Assembly: GCF_008704425.1 (NCBI RefSeq)
Contig: NZ_CP023696.1
Location: 2,528,501-2,592,500 of the forward strand
Direction of reading: 5' to 3'
Length of the DNA stretch: 64,000 nt
Source of the DNA: Streptomyces fradiae ATCC 10745 = DSM 40063
Lineage (GTDB): Bacteria; Actinomycetota; Actinomycetes; Streptomycetales; Streptomycetaceae
Below are positions 53,354-63,482 of the stretch, piece after piece (position 1 is the first letter of the stretch; every line of letters begins with the position of its first letter). Made by a program: the position numbers and the translations under genes. Under the pieces are notes generated by a model. That model was not told where the DNA came from and made no database searches. It worked only from the letters and a program-made list of their open reading frames with translations.

Positions 53354-54633
53354 CCGGGGGCGGGCCCGCGCCGGGTGGCGGCGGGGCCGTCCGGCCCGGC
53401 GGGGCGCTGCGGGGCCGGACGGCCGCCGTGGCCGCCGTGCTCGACCAGGGCGCCGCCGGGCTGACCAACATCCTGGTGCTGGTGCTGGCCGCGCGGCTGT
53501 CGACGGCGGCCGGGTTCGCCGAGTTCTCCATGGTGTACCTGGTGTTCACCGTGGCGCTGGGCCTGTTCATGGCGTACGTCGGGCAGGCGCTGGTGCTGGT
53601 GCGCGGCGGCGCGGACACCGTGGCGGCGGCCTGCCGTTCGGCGCTGGGCTTCACCGCCGCCGGGGCGCTCGCGACCGGCGCGGTGCTCGCCGCGGCCGGG
53701 GCCGTGCTGCCGCCGGGCGGGCGGGCCCTGGTGGCGCTCGGCGCGGTGCTGCCGGTGGTGCTGCTCCAGGACGCGGCGCGGTACTGCTTCTCGCTGCTGG
53801 GCCGCCCGCACCACGCGCTCGCCGCCGACGGACTGCGGCTCGCGGCGACGGTGGCGGTGCTGGCGGCGCAGCCCGCCGGGGCGTCGCCGGCGCGGCTGGT
53901 GCTCGTGTGGGGGCTGGCGGCGCTGCCGGGGCTCGCGGTGGCCGGGCTGCTGCTGCGGCGCCCGCTGGCCGGGGCGCGGGGCGAGCCGCTGCGGTATCTG
54001 CGGCCGGGGCACCTGGGGCGGCGGTTCGTCGTGGAGTACGCGGTGGGCAACGGCGCGGGGCAGGTCGCCGTGCTGTGCCTCGGGCTGGTGGGCAGCCCGC
54101 TGGCGGTGGGCGCGCTGCGCGGCGCGTCGGCGCTGTTCGGGCCGCTCAACGTCTTCTTCGGGGCCGCGAACGGCTTCGGGCCGCCGCTGCTGAACCGCCT
54201 GGGCGGCGGGCGCTCCGTGGTGCGGGTGACGCTGCTGCTGGGCTGCGCGCTGGCCGCGACGGGCGCGGCGTGGGGCGGGGTGTGGTGGCTGCTGCCGGAC
54301 GGCTGGGGCGGCCGCGTGCTGGGCGAGTCGTGGCCGGCCGTCGCGGCGCTGCTGCCCGCGTCGGCGGCGCAGTACACGCTGATGGGTCTCGGTGTGAGCG
54401 CCCTGCTGACGCTGCGGGTGCTGAGCCCGCGCGAGACGCTGCCGGTGCAGGTGGTCTTCTCGCTGCTGTCGGTGGCGCTGCTGTACGCGGGGTTCGCGGC
54501 GGGCGGCGCGGCGGGCGCGGCGTGGGGGCTGGCGGCGGGGTCGGGGGCGAAGGCGCTGGCCGCGTGGGTGCGGGTGGCGCGCGTACGGCGCCGGGCGGAC
54601 GCCCCGGAGGCCGCCGCCGTCGCGAGGGCGTGA
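53350..54633 (+). CDS. Wzx-like polysaccharide flippase (MOP superfamily)
   Basis: 427 residues with about twelve hydrophobic helices and no soluble domain, resembling lipopolysaccharide/capsule repeat-unit translocases; LDQGAAGLTNILVLVLAARLST is the typical first helix. GTG 53350 overlaps the Wzz stop by 4 bases, making a coupled GT4-Wzz-Wzx operon. Flips lipid-linked repeat units outward (family knowledge). Substrate unknown. Confidence 0.85.
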   Translation: MTGGGPAPGGGGAVRPGGALRGRTAAVAAVLDQGAAGLTNILVLVLAARLSTAAGFAEFSMVYLVFTVALGLFMAYVGQALVLVRGGADTVAAACRSALGFTAAGALATGAVLAAAGAVLPPGGRALVALGAVLPVVLLQDAARYCFSLLGRPHHALAADGLRLAATVAVLAAQPAGASPARLVLVWGLAALPGLAVAGLLLRRPLAGARGEPLRYLRPGHLGRRFVVEYAVGNGAGQVAVLCLGLVGSPLAVGALRGASALFGPLNVFFGAANGFGPPLLNRLGGGRSVVRVTLLLGCALAATGAAWGGVWWLLPDGWGGRVLGESWPAVAALLPASAAQYTLMGLGVSALLTLRVLSPRETLPVQVVFSLLSVALLYAGFAAGGAAGAAWGLAAGSGAKALAAWVRVARVRRRADAPEAAAVARA

Positions 54634-54682
54634 CGCGGCGCCGGGCGGACGCCGCACGGGCCGCCGTCGCGAGGGCGTGACG
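54586..54682 (+). repeat. Tandem duplication of the flippase 3' end
   Basis: The last 48 coding bases plus stop (54586-54635) are repeated imperfectly right after (54636-54682), including a second TGA in the same context. The second copy is outside the reading frame's end and non-coding. Confidence 0.8.
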
Positions 54683-54693
54683 GCGGGCGCCGG

Positions 54694-56472
54694 TCAGCGC
54701 GGGCGGGACGGGGAGCGGTCGAGGCGGGCGCCCCCGTCGGTGCGGTAGGTGGCGATGAGCGCCAGGCACAGCGCGGCGATGGCGACCTTCCCCGTGGCCT
54801 GGAGCAGCGGCCCCCGTACGAGGATGAACGAGTACCCCGCCACCAGCGGCGCCGTGATCAGCAGCAGGCTCCCCGTCGGCGAGCCGCGCACGGCCCGGCG
54901 GGCCACGCGCCGGTCGACGCGCGCGGCGGCGTACCCCACGGCGGCCATGCCGCCCGTCATGCCGACCGGCCCGAAGTCGATCCACAGCTCGGCCCACACC
55001 GGGGACGACAGGTTGGTGTTGACCGCGCCCATCCACTCGCCGACCATCACCCCCGTGTCGGACGGCTTGTCCGCCCACACCGAGCGGGGCACGGCGAACA
55101 GCAGCGAACCGGCGAGCTGGCGGCCGTACGTGTGGCCCTGGCCGGACTCCACGTACGTGATCGTGTTGGCGAACATGCCGACCTGGTCGTAGTCCTTCAG
55201 CGCCAGCGGCTCCAGGAACGACGTGGTCTCGATCTGCCGCGCGTTGTTCTCGTCGTACCGGAAGCGGTCGGCGAACGGGAAGACGAGCAGCGCCACGACC
55301 ACCCCGAGGCTCAGCGACGCCCGGTACATGGCGGCGCTCACCGGGAACGCGGTGAACAGCAGGGCGAACAGCACCGTGAGGAACCAGTAGCGCGGGTTCG
55401 AGATCGGGTTGTTGACGACCACGTTCAGCACGGCGAGCGCGCCGAACACGGTCACCACCGACCAGGTGCGGCGGGCCCGCCGGGACGTGATCAGCCAGCG
55501 GGTGTACACGAGCAGCGCGATGAGCGGCGGCACCGTGCCGAAGCCGCGCAGGAACGCCTGCCCGGCCTGGGAGCCGTCGCCGGAGACGCCCGCGTCCTCG
55601 ATGCTGGCGATGATCTCCTGGCGGCTGCTGAAGAAGACGGCCGGGCCGCCCAGTTTCACGATGAGCAGCCCGCCGCACGCGAACGCCGCGAGGACCAGCA
55701 GCATCAGGCGCCTGCGGTGGATGAGCACCGGCCGGCCGTCCGGGTCGGCGCCCCGCCCGTCCGCGCCCCGCTCCCGGTGGCGGGGCGTGCGGTACCGGGC
55801 GAGGAGGGCGCCCACGTCGAAGGCGAAGCAGCCGAGCAGGACCAGCGACACCGCCTGCACCAGGTCCTCGCGGGGGCCGACGACCGGCGTGGGGACGCGC
55901 CCGAGGACGGACTGCGCCAGCGGGGCGACGCCCATCGCCATGTAGCAGAACATCCAGAAGGTCGCCTGGAGCAGCTTGCGGCGCGAGGTCAGCACCATCG
56001 CCGAGAGCCGCACCCCGCAGTAGACGGTGAGGACCACCTGGAGCCAGAACGCCGCGTCGCGCGGGCCCTCGCCGGACTGCGAGACCACGATCAGCGGCAG
56101 GAAGCAGGAGAGGCCGAGGACGAGCGGTACGGACAGCGCCCGCGACAGCAGGGTGCGCGGCCGGAACGGCGGCGGCAGCGGCACGGGGCGGGGGGCCCGG
56201 CGGTCGGGGGCACCGCCCTCGGGTGGGCCGCCACCGGGCGGGCCGCCCCCGTCCGGCTCGCCGCCGCCGGGCGGGGGGTCCTCGCCGGGCGGGGGGCCGC
56301 CGGCGGGCGGGCCACCGGCGGGCGGGGTGCCTTCGCCCGGCGGGCCGCCCTCGGGTGGGCCGTCGCCGTACGGCGGTCCGTCGCCGGGCGGGCCGCCGGC
56401 GGGCGGGGGTGTGCCGGGCGGGCCGTACGGCGGGGTGCCGGGAGCGGGGCGGGGTGTCGTGCCGACCGTCAC
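54694..56472 (-). CDS. Wzy-like O-antigen/oligosaccharide repeat-unit polymerase
   Basis: 592 residues. Residues 1-100 are a Gly/Pro repeat region facing the cytoplasm; about twelve helices follow, with a large loop near 430-500 (NNPISNPRYW, PRSVWADKPSDTG) typical of Wzy-type and related polymerases. GTG 56472 with a G-rich ribosome binding site is chosen over upstream low-complexity extension. Convergent with the flippase, divergent from the acyltransferase. Expected role: block-wise polymerisation of repeat units outside the membrane. Confidence 0.82.
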   Translation of the reverse strand: MTVGTTPRPAPGTPPYGPPGTPPPAGGPPGDGPPYGDGPPEGGPPGEGTPPAGGPPAGGPPPGEDPPPGGGEPDGGGPPGGGPPEGGAPDRRAPRPVPLPPPFRPRTLLSRALSVPLVLGLSCFLPLIVVSQSGEGPRDAAFWLQVVLTVYCGVRLSAMVLTSRRKLLQATFWMFCYMAMGVAPLAQSVLGRVPTPVVGPREDLVQAVSLVLLGCFAFDVGALLARYRTPRHRERGADGRGADPDGRPVLIHRRRLMLLVLAAFACGGLLIVKLGGPAVFFSSRQEIIASIEDAGVSGDGSQAGQAFLRGFGTVPPLIALLVYTRWLITSRRARRTWSVVTVFGALAVLNVVVNNPISNPRYWFLTVLFALLFTAFPVSAAMYRASLSLGVVVALLVFPFADRFRYDENNARQIETTSFLEPLALKDYDQVGMFANTITYVESGQGHTYGRQLAGSLLFAVPRSVWADKPSDTGVMVGEWMGAVNTNLSSPVWAELWIDFGPVGMTGGMAAVGYAAARVDRRVARRAVRGSPTGSLLLITAPLVAGYSFILVRGPLLQATGKVAIAALCLALIATYRTDGGARLDRSPSRPR

Positions 56473-56693
56473 TCCGTACCCCCCGTCGCCGTGTGCGAGG
56501 CCGTGTCGCCGTGTGCGAGGCCCCGTCGCCGTGTGCGAGGCCGTCCCGGCCCTGGCCGCCCGCCTCGCGCCCCGCGCCCCGCGCCCCGCGCAGTCTAACG
56601 AGCGGGTCCCTCCATCCCGCCCCCTCCGGCGCGAACAGCGGTTAATGTGACCGTCATTCCGCATCGGGGGGTCACAGGGGGGAGTCCGACGCC

Positions 56694-57233
56694 ATGCGCG
56701 ACCTGTCCGCGTTCACGCTGGCCGGGTACGACAAGGGCCGGGGCCGACTGACCCAGGCCCTGTGGTTCGCCGTCATGAACCTGGTCTTCAGCACCTGGTG
56801 GTGCCCGGCCCGGCTGCGGGTCGCCCTGCTGCGCGCCTTCGGCGCGACGATCGGCGAGAACGTCCTCATCCGCCACCGGGTGCGCGTGCTGTGGCCGTGG
56901 AAGCTGACCGTCGGCGACCACACCTGGATCGGCGAGGGCGCCTGGCTGCTCAACCTGGAGCCCATCACCCTCGGGGCGCACGTCTGCGTCTCGCAGGAGG
57001 CGCTGCTGTGCGCGGGCGGCCACGACCACCGCGCCGCCGACTTCCGCTACCGCAACGCGCCCATCCACGTCGAGGACGGCGCCTGGGTCGCCGCGCGCGC
57101 CACCGTCCTCGCCGGCACCCGCGTCGGCCGCCACGCCGTCGTCGGCGCAGGCGCCGTCCTCCACCGCGACCTCCCCGCGCTGACCCTGCACACCGCCGAC
57201 GGCACCCGCCGCCCCGTCGAGGAGCCCACGTGA
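56694..57233 (+). CDS. WcaF-like hexapeptide-repeat acyltransferase
   Basis: 179 residues, left-handed beta-helix O-acetyltransferase similar to colanic acid WcaF: FGATIGENVLIRHRVRV, TWIGEGAWLLN, and the catalytic-type His in CAGGHDHR. Would acetylate a sugar of the polysaccharide. ATG 56694. The stop overlaps the next glycosyltransferase start (GTGA). Confidence 0.9.
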   Translation: MRDLSAFTLAGYDKGRGRLTQALWFAVMNLVFSTWWCPARLRVALLRAFGATIGENVLIRHRVRVLWPWKLTVGDHTWIGEGAWLLNLEPITLGAHVCVSQEALLCAGGHDHRAADFRYRNAPIHVEDGAWVAARATVLAGTRVGRHAVVGAGAVLHRDLPALTLHTADGTRRPVEEPT

Positions 57234-58387
57234 CCGCCGCCTTCCCGCGCGTCCTGCACGCCGTCACCCTGCACTCCCCCACCGGCGCGTTCGGCGGCCC
57301 CGTACGGGTCGCGCTGAACCTGGCGCACGGGCTGCGCGAGCGGGGCCACCACCCGCGGCTGCTGGCCCTGGCCGACGGGTTCGGGCCGGTGCCGCCCACC
57401 GAGGTGGAGGGGGTGCCCGCCCGGCTGTACCCGGCGCGGCGGCTGCTGCCGCTCGGCTTCAGCGGCATCACCTCGCCGGCGCTGCTGGCCCGCGCGGGGC
57501 GGCTGGTGCGCGGCGCCGACCTCGTCCACGTGCACCTCGCGCGCGACCTGGTGACCCTGCCCGTGGCGCTGGCGGCGCTGCGCGCGGGCGTCCCGCTGGT
57601 GCTCCAGACCCACGGCATGGTCGACCCCAGCGACCGGTTCCTCGCCAGGGTCCTCGACGCCCTGGCCGTACGGCGGGTGCTGCGCGGCGCGGACGCGGTG
57701 CTGCACCTGACGGCGCACGAGCGGCGCGGCCTGGACGCGGTCCTCGGCTCGCCCCTGCCGAACGCGGTACGGCTGGTCAACGGCGTGCCCCGGCAGGAGG
57801 CCCGGCCGGCGCCCGAGGGCCCGCCCAGGATCCTGTACGCGGCGCGGCTGCAGGCCCGGAAGCGGCCGTGCGACTTCGTGGCCGCCGCGCCGGAGGTGCT
57901 GCGGCGCCACCCGGACGCCCGCTTCGTGGTGGCCGGGCCCGACGAGGGGGAACTGCCCGCCGTGCGGGCGCTGATCGACCGGCTGGGGCTGCGCGAGCGG
58001 GTGGTGTGCGTGGGCGCGCTCGGCTCGGCTCAGGTGCTGGACGAGCTGCGCCGGGCGCACGTGTACGTGCTGCCGTCGGTGGACGAGCCGTTCCCGATGT
58101 CGGTGCTGGAGTCGCTGTCCGTGGGCACCCCGGCCGTGGTGACCGGGTCCAACGGGCTGGCGTCGGCGGTCCGGGAGGCGGGCGCGGGCCGGGTCGTGGC
58201 CGACGCGTCGGGCCTCGCGGGCGCTGTGCTGGAGCTGCTGGAGCCGGAGGCGGCCGTCAAGGCGTCGGCGGCGGCGCACGCCCTGGCCGGGTCGGCCTTC
58301 TCGATGGACGCCGTGGTGGACGGACTGCTGGCCGTGTACGGCCGCGCGGTGGCCCGGGGGGCGGGCGGCCGGGCGCAGCGGCCGTGA
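57230..58387 (+). CDS. Family 4 glycosyltransferase
   Basis: 385 residues, GT-B fold. N-terminal FGGPVRVALNLAHGLRERGH binds acceptor/phosphate; C-terminal domain with RILYAARLQARKRP and the EX7E region DEPFPMSVLESLSVGTP is intact. Second glycosyltransferase of the locus, coupled to the acyltransferase. Sugar unknown. Confidence 0.9.
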   Translation: MTAAFPRVLHAVTLHSPTGAFGGPVRVALNLAHGLRERGHHPRLLALADGFGPVPPTEVEGVPARLYPARRLLPLGFSGITSPALLARAGRLVRGADLVHVHLARDLVTLPVALAALRAGVPLVLQTHGMVDPSDRFLARVLDALAVRRVLRGADAVLHLTAHERRGLDAVLGSPLPNAVRLVNGVPRQEARPAPEGPPRILYAARLQARKRPCDFVAAAPEVLRRHPDARFVVAGPDEGELPAVRALIDRLGLRERVVCVGALGSAQVLDELRRAHVYVLPSVDEPFPMSVLESLSVGTPAVVTGSNGLASAVREAGAGRVVADASGLAGAVLELLEPEAAVKASAAAHALAGSAFSMDAVVDGLLAVYGRAVARGAGGRAQRP

Positions 58388-58530
58388 CCCGGCGGCCCCG
58401 CGAGGGGACCGCCGTGCCCTGCGGGCGGCCGACGCGGGCCGGGGCGCGACCCGTCAGGCGCGTGGCCCGGCGAGGGCCCGGACGTACCCGTCAGGCGCGT
58501 GACCGGCCGACGCGGGCCAGGACGTACCCG

Positions 58531-59274
58531 TCAGGCGCGCAGCCAGGCGTAGCAGCCGGTGGACTGGAGGCCGGCCGCGCCGGCCGGGACGGTCAGGGTG
58601 TGCGGGGCGGTGGCGCCCGGCGCGGGGCCGGCCGCGAGCTGGGTGCCCCGCGCGTCGGTGATCTGCCAGGTGCAGTCCGGGCCCGCCGACACGCTCCGGT
58701 AGCGGCCGGCGGCCGGAGAGGCGTGGGTGCCGTCGGGGTAGCCGCCGCGGGCCGCGTCGAGGACGGGCCGCTGGTCGGGGCAGAGGTGGGCGACCGCGTC
58801 GGCGGCGTCGCGCACGTCCCCGGCGACGACGGCCGCCGCGGCGGCGTCCTTGTCGTGCCGGGCGGTGCGGGAGAGCCGCTGGCAGGTCTCCCTGCCGATG
58901 TCGAGGACGGCGGCGGGGTCGGCGGCCACCGGCACCCGGCCGCTGAGGTACTTCTTCTCCTGCGGGGTGAAGGTGCCGGTGGCGGGGGTGAGCGCCGCGT
59001 CGGGGCGGACGGGCCCGGCCGGGGCGGACGGGCCGTGCACGGGTCCGTCGGGGGCGCCGGACGCGGTGGGCCGGGCCGGGGCGGAGGCGGTGGGCCCGCC
59101 GGTGGGGGCGGTGCCGTCCTGCTCGCCCGCGACGCGTTCGGCCGCCGAGAGGGACGGCGCCGAGGCGGTCGGCGCCGCCTCCGTGCGGCCGCTCCCGCCG
59201 CCGGACGAGCAGCCCGCGGCGAGGGCCGCCGCCAGCACCAGCGAGGCGGCGGAGCGGCGGAGGGGGGTGCGCAT
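58531..59274 (-). CDS. Putative lipoprotein of unknown function
   Basis: 247 residues. A type II signal peptide ends in LAAGC with lipobox C22, followed by a Ser/Gly/Thr/Pro-rich linker (23-95) and a C-terminal part that combines a helical DUF732-like segment (about 97-170) with a beta-rich stretch. I do not recognise a family with confidence. It lies 72 bases downstream of the large secreted protein on the same strand and probably shares its transcript. Confidence 0.75.
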   Translation of the reverse strand: MRTPLRRSAASLVLAAALAAGCSSGGGSGRTEAAPTASAPSLSAAERVAGEQDGTAPTGGPTASAPARPTASGAPDGPVHGPSAPAGPVRPDAALTPATGTFTPQEKKYLSGRVPVAADPAAVLDIGRETCQRLSRTARHDKDAAAAAVVAGDVRDAADAVAHLCPDQRPVLDAARGGYPDGTHASPAAGRYRSVSAGPDCTWQITDARGTQLAAGPAPGATAPHTLTVPAGAAGLQSTGCYAWLRA

Positions 59275-59346
59275 GGGGAGGCTCCTGATCGGTCGGTACG
59301 GCGAGGGGGCGGCGCCCGGGCGGGCACCGCCCCCTCGCGGTGCCCG

Positions 59347-62058
59347 CTACAGCGGCGAGAAGGTGAGGACCAGCTTCGGGGTGCCGCCCGAGGCGGGGGC
59401 CTCCCTGGACCACAGCCACAGGGCGTCGGTGCCCTCGCCGGTGAGCGCCAGGTCGTAGTCGCCGCCCAGCGCGGCGGCGACGGCGGTCCGGTCGAGCTGG
59501 ACGGACGCCCCGGAGCTCGGGCCGGCCGGCGGGGTGAGCGTGCCCACGACGCCGCTGCCGAGCGCCGGCTTCGTCGCGTACGTGACCCCGGTCTCCGTCC
59601 AGGCGCCGGTGATCGGCCGGACCAGCACCGGGTCGGTGGACCCGGCGGTGGACGAGGAGTCGGTGCGGACCTCCAGCGCGGCGCCGCTCAGCCGGGTCCC
59701 GGCGGGCGCGGCGGGCAGCGTGAAGCGCAGGTACGTCTCGTAGGCGGCGCTGCCGCGCACGGCCAGGGAGGTGCCCGTGCCGTAGTTGGTGCCGGTCGAG
59801 GCGCCGTTGACGTACGTGTCGGCGGCCGGGGTGACGGTGGTGACCGTGTCGCCCTGCTGGGAGGCGCGGGCGTAGTGGTTCGCGACCTGGGTGGCGGTGA
59901 GCGCGGTCGGGTAGACGGCGGTCTCGTCGAGCTGCCCGGCGAAGTAGTTGCTCGACGGGCGGGACGGCCAGTTGCCGACGGCGTCGCCGCCGATGTGCCA
60001 GTACCCGGCGTACCGCTCGTGCCCGGAGTAGGAGTTGCCGCCGACGCGCTTGCCGTCCACGTACAGGGTCATCCCGGAGGGGCCCTGCGTACCGACGACG
60101 TGGTGCCACTTGCCGTCGTTGTACCTGGTCAGCGTGTTGAGGTAGCGGGTCCCGCCGTCGTAGGCGCCGAAGTACAGCTGGCCCCAGTTGTTCATGTAGA
60201 TGTGCTTGTCGTAGCGGCCGCTGTTGCGCGTGGTGTTGTTGCCGAAGCCGATGAGCTTGCCGCCGCGGCTGGTGGTCGTCTTGAACCACGTCTCGATCGT
60301 GTACGCGTCGCCGACGGTGACCCGCCGGTCGCTGTACACCTTGGCGTCCGTGCCGTCGAAGCCGAACGACGAGCTGCCGTCCGCGACGGCGCCCGGCTGG
60401 CCCTGGGCGGGCGCGCCCGACTGGAGGCCGCTGGTGTCGCCGTTGGAGGTGTCCGCGGTGTACGGGGTGACCGTGTCGTCGTAGCGCCAGTACAGCGTGG
60501 CGCCGTCGGCGACGACCTGGGAGGCGTACGGCTGGGCGGAGACCGCGGCCGTGGCGCTGACCGTGGCGGACAGGCCGCTGACGTTGCCGGCGCCGTCCGT
60601 GGCGGTGATCCGGTAGGTGTGGGTGCTGCCGGGGCTCAGGCCCTTGTCGGTGAAGGACGCCTGGGGCCGGTGCCAGGGCAGCGAGTCGGCGGTGACGGTG
60701 GCGATCGGGGCGGCGGCGCCGTCCCGGTACACGCGGTAGGTGAGGCGGCTGTCGTCCAGGTCGAGGCTGGTGCGCCAGCGGACGTGGATCTCGCCCGGCT
60801 TCACGCTCGCCGCGCTGGCGACCGGCACGGTGGGCCGGCCGGTGTCGCCGGTGGAGGCGAAGCGGGTGAGGCCCTGGGCGGGGGCGCCGTTGACGGTGGT
60901 GAACTCGCCGCCGGACCACAGGTACTCGACGCCGTCCTTGGCGGCGATCGTCATCACGCGCGGGCCGATGCCCTCGCCGATGCCGTCGTTGGTGTCCGGG
61001 AACCAGCCCAGCTTGCCGACGGACGTGGTGGGCTGGGCCAGGAAGTGGTAGCGGCGGCCGTCGGGGAACTCGCCGACGAGCCCGCAGTCGTGCGCGTGCG
61101 AGGCGCTGTACAGCACGCCCTTGTGCGACTCGACGGCCTGCGTCGCGCCCAGGCAGGTGTCCCGCCAGCGCTCGTCGAGCGTGCTCAGCTCCAGGGCGAT
61201 CCGGCCGTCGAAGCCGCCGGTGCCCTCGTTGGCCGTGTAGAAGCCGGTCGCGTCGGTGTCGATGTCCTTGACGACCGAGCTGTTCATGATGAAGTTCGGG
61301 TACGTCCTGACGTTCGCCCCGGTCGTCGCGTCGACCACGGCGAGGGCGTGCGAGGAGGCGCCGTTGACGGTGAAGAAGTCGCCGCCGATCAGGGCGTGCC
61401 GCCCGTCGGGGCTGATCTCGATGGCGCGGCCCGGCTCGTCGACGTCCGTGCGGAACGGCCGCAGGGCGCCCGTCGTGGCGTCGACGGCGGCGTACCGCTG
61501 CCGGGTCTGGCCGTTGACCGTGCCGAAGTCGCCGCCCGCGTACACCGTGTCGTCGGTGACGGCGAGCGCCCGCACGGTGGCCGGGAAGGCCGCGTGGAAG
61601 CCGTCCTTCGGGGTGCAGGTGGCGATGTCGATGGCGGCGGCGCTGGAGACGGGCTTGCCGTTGACGGCGCCGAAGTAGCCGCCCGCGTACAGGGTCCGCC
61701 GGTCCGGCGAGACCGCGAGGGCCCGCACGGTGGCGGTGCCGGACGAGACCGTGAAGGACAGCCGGCAGTCGGTGGGCGCGCCGGTCGCCGCGTCCAGCGC
61801 GACGAAGTTGAGCGCCTGCTGCTCGGTCCCGGAGCCGCCCTCGGGCGGCCGTACGGCGGAGAACGTGCCGCCCGCGAAGACCACGCCGTCGGCCTGGGCC
61901 ATCGCCCAGACGATGCCGTTGGTCTGCCAGGTGGGCAGGTTGTCGGCGGTGAAGGCGACGGGCGGTGTGAGCGCGGCGGCCTGCGGGGCGGCGACCGCCC
62001 CGAGGCCGGCCGCCAGGGTCAGGGCGAGGGCGGCGGACAGCCCTCTGGATCTCTTCAT
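59347..62058 (-). CDS. Large secreted propeller/FnIII/LamG/DNRLRE protein
   Basis: 903 residues. Signal peptide 1-29; repeated YAGGDFGTVNG / AGGYFGAVNGK beta-propeller blades over about 30-400; a fibronectin III-like module (about 405-500); a LamG-like concanavalin fold (about 520-700, including a typical GKWHHVVGTQ strand); a C-terminal DNRLRE-type domain (about 705-903) with DTYVNGASTGTNYGTG. This looks like a surface carbohydrate-binding or adhesive protein rather than an enzyme, since no catalytic motif is seen. ATG 62058 with a GGGGGG ribosome binding site. The 288 bases upstream hold no gene. Confidence 0.85.
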   Translation of the reverse strand: MKRSRGLSAALALTLAAGLGAVAAPQAAALTPPVAFTADNLPTWQTNGIVWAMAQADGVVFAGGTFSAVRPPEGGSGTEQQALNFVALDAATGAPTDCRLSFTVSSGTATVRALAVSPDRRTLYAGGYFGAVNGKPVSSAAAIDIATCTPKDGFHAAFPATVRALAVTDDTVYAGGDFGTVNGQTRQRYAAVDATTGALRPFRTDVDEPGRAIEISPDGRHALIGGDFFTVNGASSHALAVVDATTGANVRTYPNFIMNSSVVKDIDTDATGFYTANEGTGGFDGRIALELSTLDERWRDTCLGATQAVESHKGVLYSASHAHDCGLVGEFPDGRRYHFLAQPTTSVGKLGWFPDTNDGIGEGIGPRVMTIAAKDGVEYLWSGGEFTTVNGAPAQGLTRFASTGDTGRPTVPVASAASVKPGEIHVRWRTSLDLDDSRLTYRVYRDGAAAPIATVTADSLPWHRPQASFTDKGLSPGSTHTYRITATDGAGNVSGLSATVSATAAVSAQPYASQVVADGATLYWRYDDTVTPYTADTSNGDTSGLQSGAPAQGQPGAVADGSSSFGFDGTDAKVYSDRRVTVGDAYTIETWFKTTTSRGGKLIGFGNNTTRNSGRYDKHIYMNNWGQLYFGAYDGGTRYLNTLTRYNDGKWHHVVGTQGPSGMTLYVDGKRVGGNSYSGHERYAGYWHIGGDAVGNWPSRPSSNYFAGQLDETAVYPTALTATQVANHYARASQQGDTVTTVTPAADTYVNGASTGTNYGTGTSLAVRGSAAYETYLRFTLPAAPAGTRLSGAALEVRTDSSSTAGSTDPVLVRPITGAWTETGVTYATKPALGSGVVGTLTPPAGPSSGASVQLDRTAVAAALGGDYDLALTGEGTDALWLWSREAPASGGTPKLVLTFSPL

Positions 62059-62346
62059 GTACCCCCCAAGACGGACGTCTTGACGCCGTGAGCGCTGGTC
62101 GGCGCGGCTACGGGCGCCTGGTGACACGCCCAAAAGTGTGAATGAGCCGAAGAGTAGCGGCTCTTGTCTCATTTCTGGCCAACTCCGGGGAAAATCCCGG
62201 CCAGTGGCCGGGCCGGTGCGCGCGGTGAGACGCTCCGCGCGCACGGCGGCGGCGCACGCGCCGGCCGGGCCCCCGGCGGCGACCCGCGCGCGCGGCGCGG
62301 GACGCCCCGGGCGGGCGCCGTCGGCCGGGGCCGGGCCGCGCGGACG

Positions 62347-63360
62347 TCAGCGGTCCACGCGCACGGTGGCCCCGGCCAGTTCGTCCTGGACGCGGCGGAT
62401 GTCGGCGTCGACCATGATCCGGGCCAGCTCGTCCACCCGCACCTCCGGCTTCCAGCCGAGCAGTTCCTCCGCCTTGCTGGCGTCGCCGATCAGGGCGTCC
62501 ACCTCGCTGGGCCGCTCGTACTTGGCGTCGTGGCGGACGTACTCCCGCCAGTCGAGGTCCGCGTGGCCGAACGCCGTCTCCAGGAACTGCCGCACGGTCG
62601 CCGGGACGCCCGTGGCGACGACGTAGTCGGTGGGCTCGTCGCGCTGGAGCATCCGCCACATGGCGTCGACGTACTCGGGGGCGTACCCCCAGTCGCGGAC
62701 CGCGTCGAGGTTGCCGAGGTACAGCTCGCTCTGGAGGCCCGCCTTGATCCGGGCGACCGCCCGGGTGATCTTGCGGGTCACGAAGGTCTCGCCGCGGCGC
62801 GGCGACTCGTGGTTGAACAGGATGCCGTTGACGGCGTACATCCCGTACGCCTCGCGGTAGTTGACCGTCGCCCAGTAGCCGTACACCTTGGCGACGCCGT
62901 ACGGGCTGCGCGGGTGGAACGGGGTCCGCTCGTTCTGCGGGGGCGGGGTCGCGCCGAACATCTCCGACGACGACGCCTGGTAGACGCGGGTGTCGATGCC
63001 GGACGCGCGGACCGCCTCCAGCAGCCGCAGCGCGCCGAGGCCGGTGGCGTCACCGGTGTAGAGCGGCGCGTCGAAGGAGACCCGCACATGGGACTGGGCG
63101 CCCAGGTTGTACACCTCGTCGGGCCGTATCCCGCGCAGCAGGTTCACCAGCGCCACCCCGTCGGTCAGGTCGGCGTGGTGGAGCAGGAAGGACCGGCCGG
63201 ACTCCTGCGGGCCCTGGTAGATGTGGTCGATCCGCTCCGTGTTGAAGCTGGACGAGCGGCGCACGAGCCCGTGCACCGTGTACCCCTTCGACAGCAGCAG
63301 CTCGGACAGGTACGAGCCGTCCTGCCCGGTGACCCCCGTGATCAGTGCGGTCTTGCTCAT
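62347..63360 (-). CDS. gmd: GDP-mannose 4,6-dehydratase
   Basis: 337 residues, extended short-chain dehydrogenase. NADP motif [12 protein letters not shown] (7-18), catalytic Ser-Ser-Glu in QASSSEMFG (about 127-135) and Tyr-xxx-Lys in [12 protein letters not shown] are intact. Converts GDP-mannose to GDP-4-keto-6-deoxymannose. Divergent from fcl, with which it makes GDP-L-fucose; GDP-mannose would come from manB/manC. Confidence 0.96.
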   Translation of the reverse strand: MSKTALITGVTGQDGSYLSELLLSKGYTVHGLVRRSSSFNTERIDHIYQGPQESGRSFLLHHADLTDGVALVNLLRGIRPDEVYNLGAQSHVRVSFDAPLYTGDATGLGALRLLEAVRASGIDTRVYQASSSEMFGATPPPQNERTPFHPRSPYGVAKVYGYWATVNYREAYGMYAVNGILFNHESPRRGETFVTRKITRAVARIKAGLQSELYLGNLDAVRDWGYAPEYVDAMWRMLQRDEPTDYVVATGVPATVRQFLETAFGHADLDWREYVRHDAKYERPSEVDALIGDASKAEELLGWKPEVRVDELARIMVDADIRRVQDELAGATVRVDR

Positions 63361-63482
63361 GCGTGGCTTCCCCTCCCGGAGGAGCCGGGCGCCGGCTCCG
63401 TCCCCGTTCCGCTCTTGTCCTGTCCCGGCCGATGCGGGCGACGGGCACGGGTCGCGCCGCCGATCCTGGCATGATCCGGCTC

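Noticed and set aside
57868..62091. A 1407-codon plus-strand open frame across the lipoprotein and propeller genes
   Set aside because: Composition is Gly/Val/Ala/Arg shadow coding; the minus-strand frames have signal peptides and recognisable domains.
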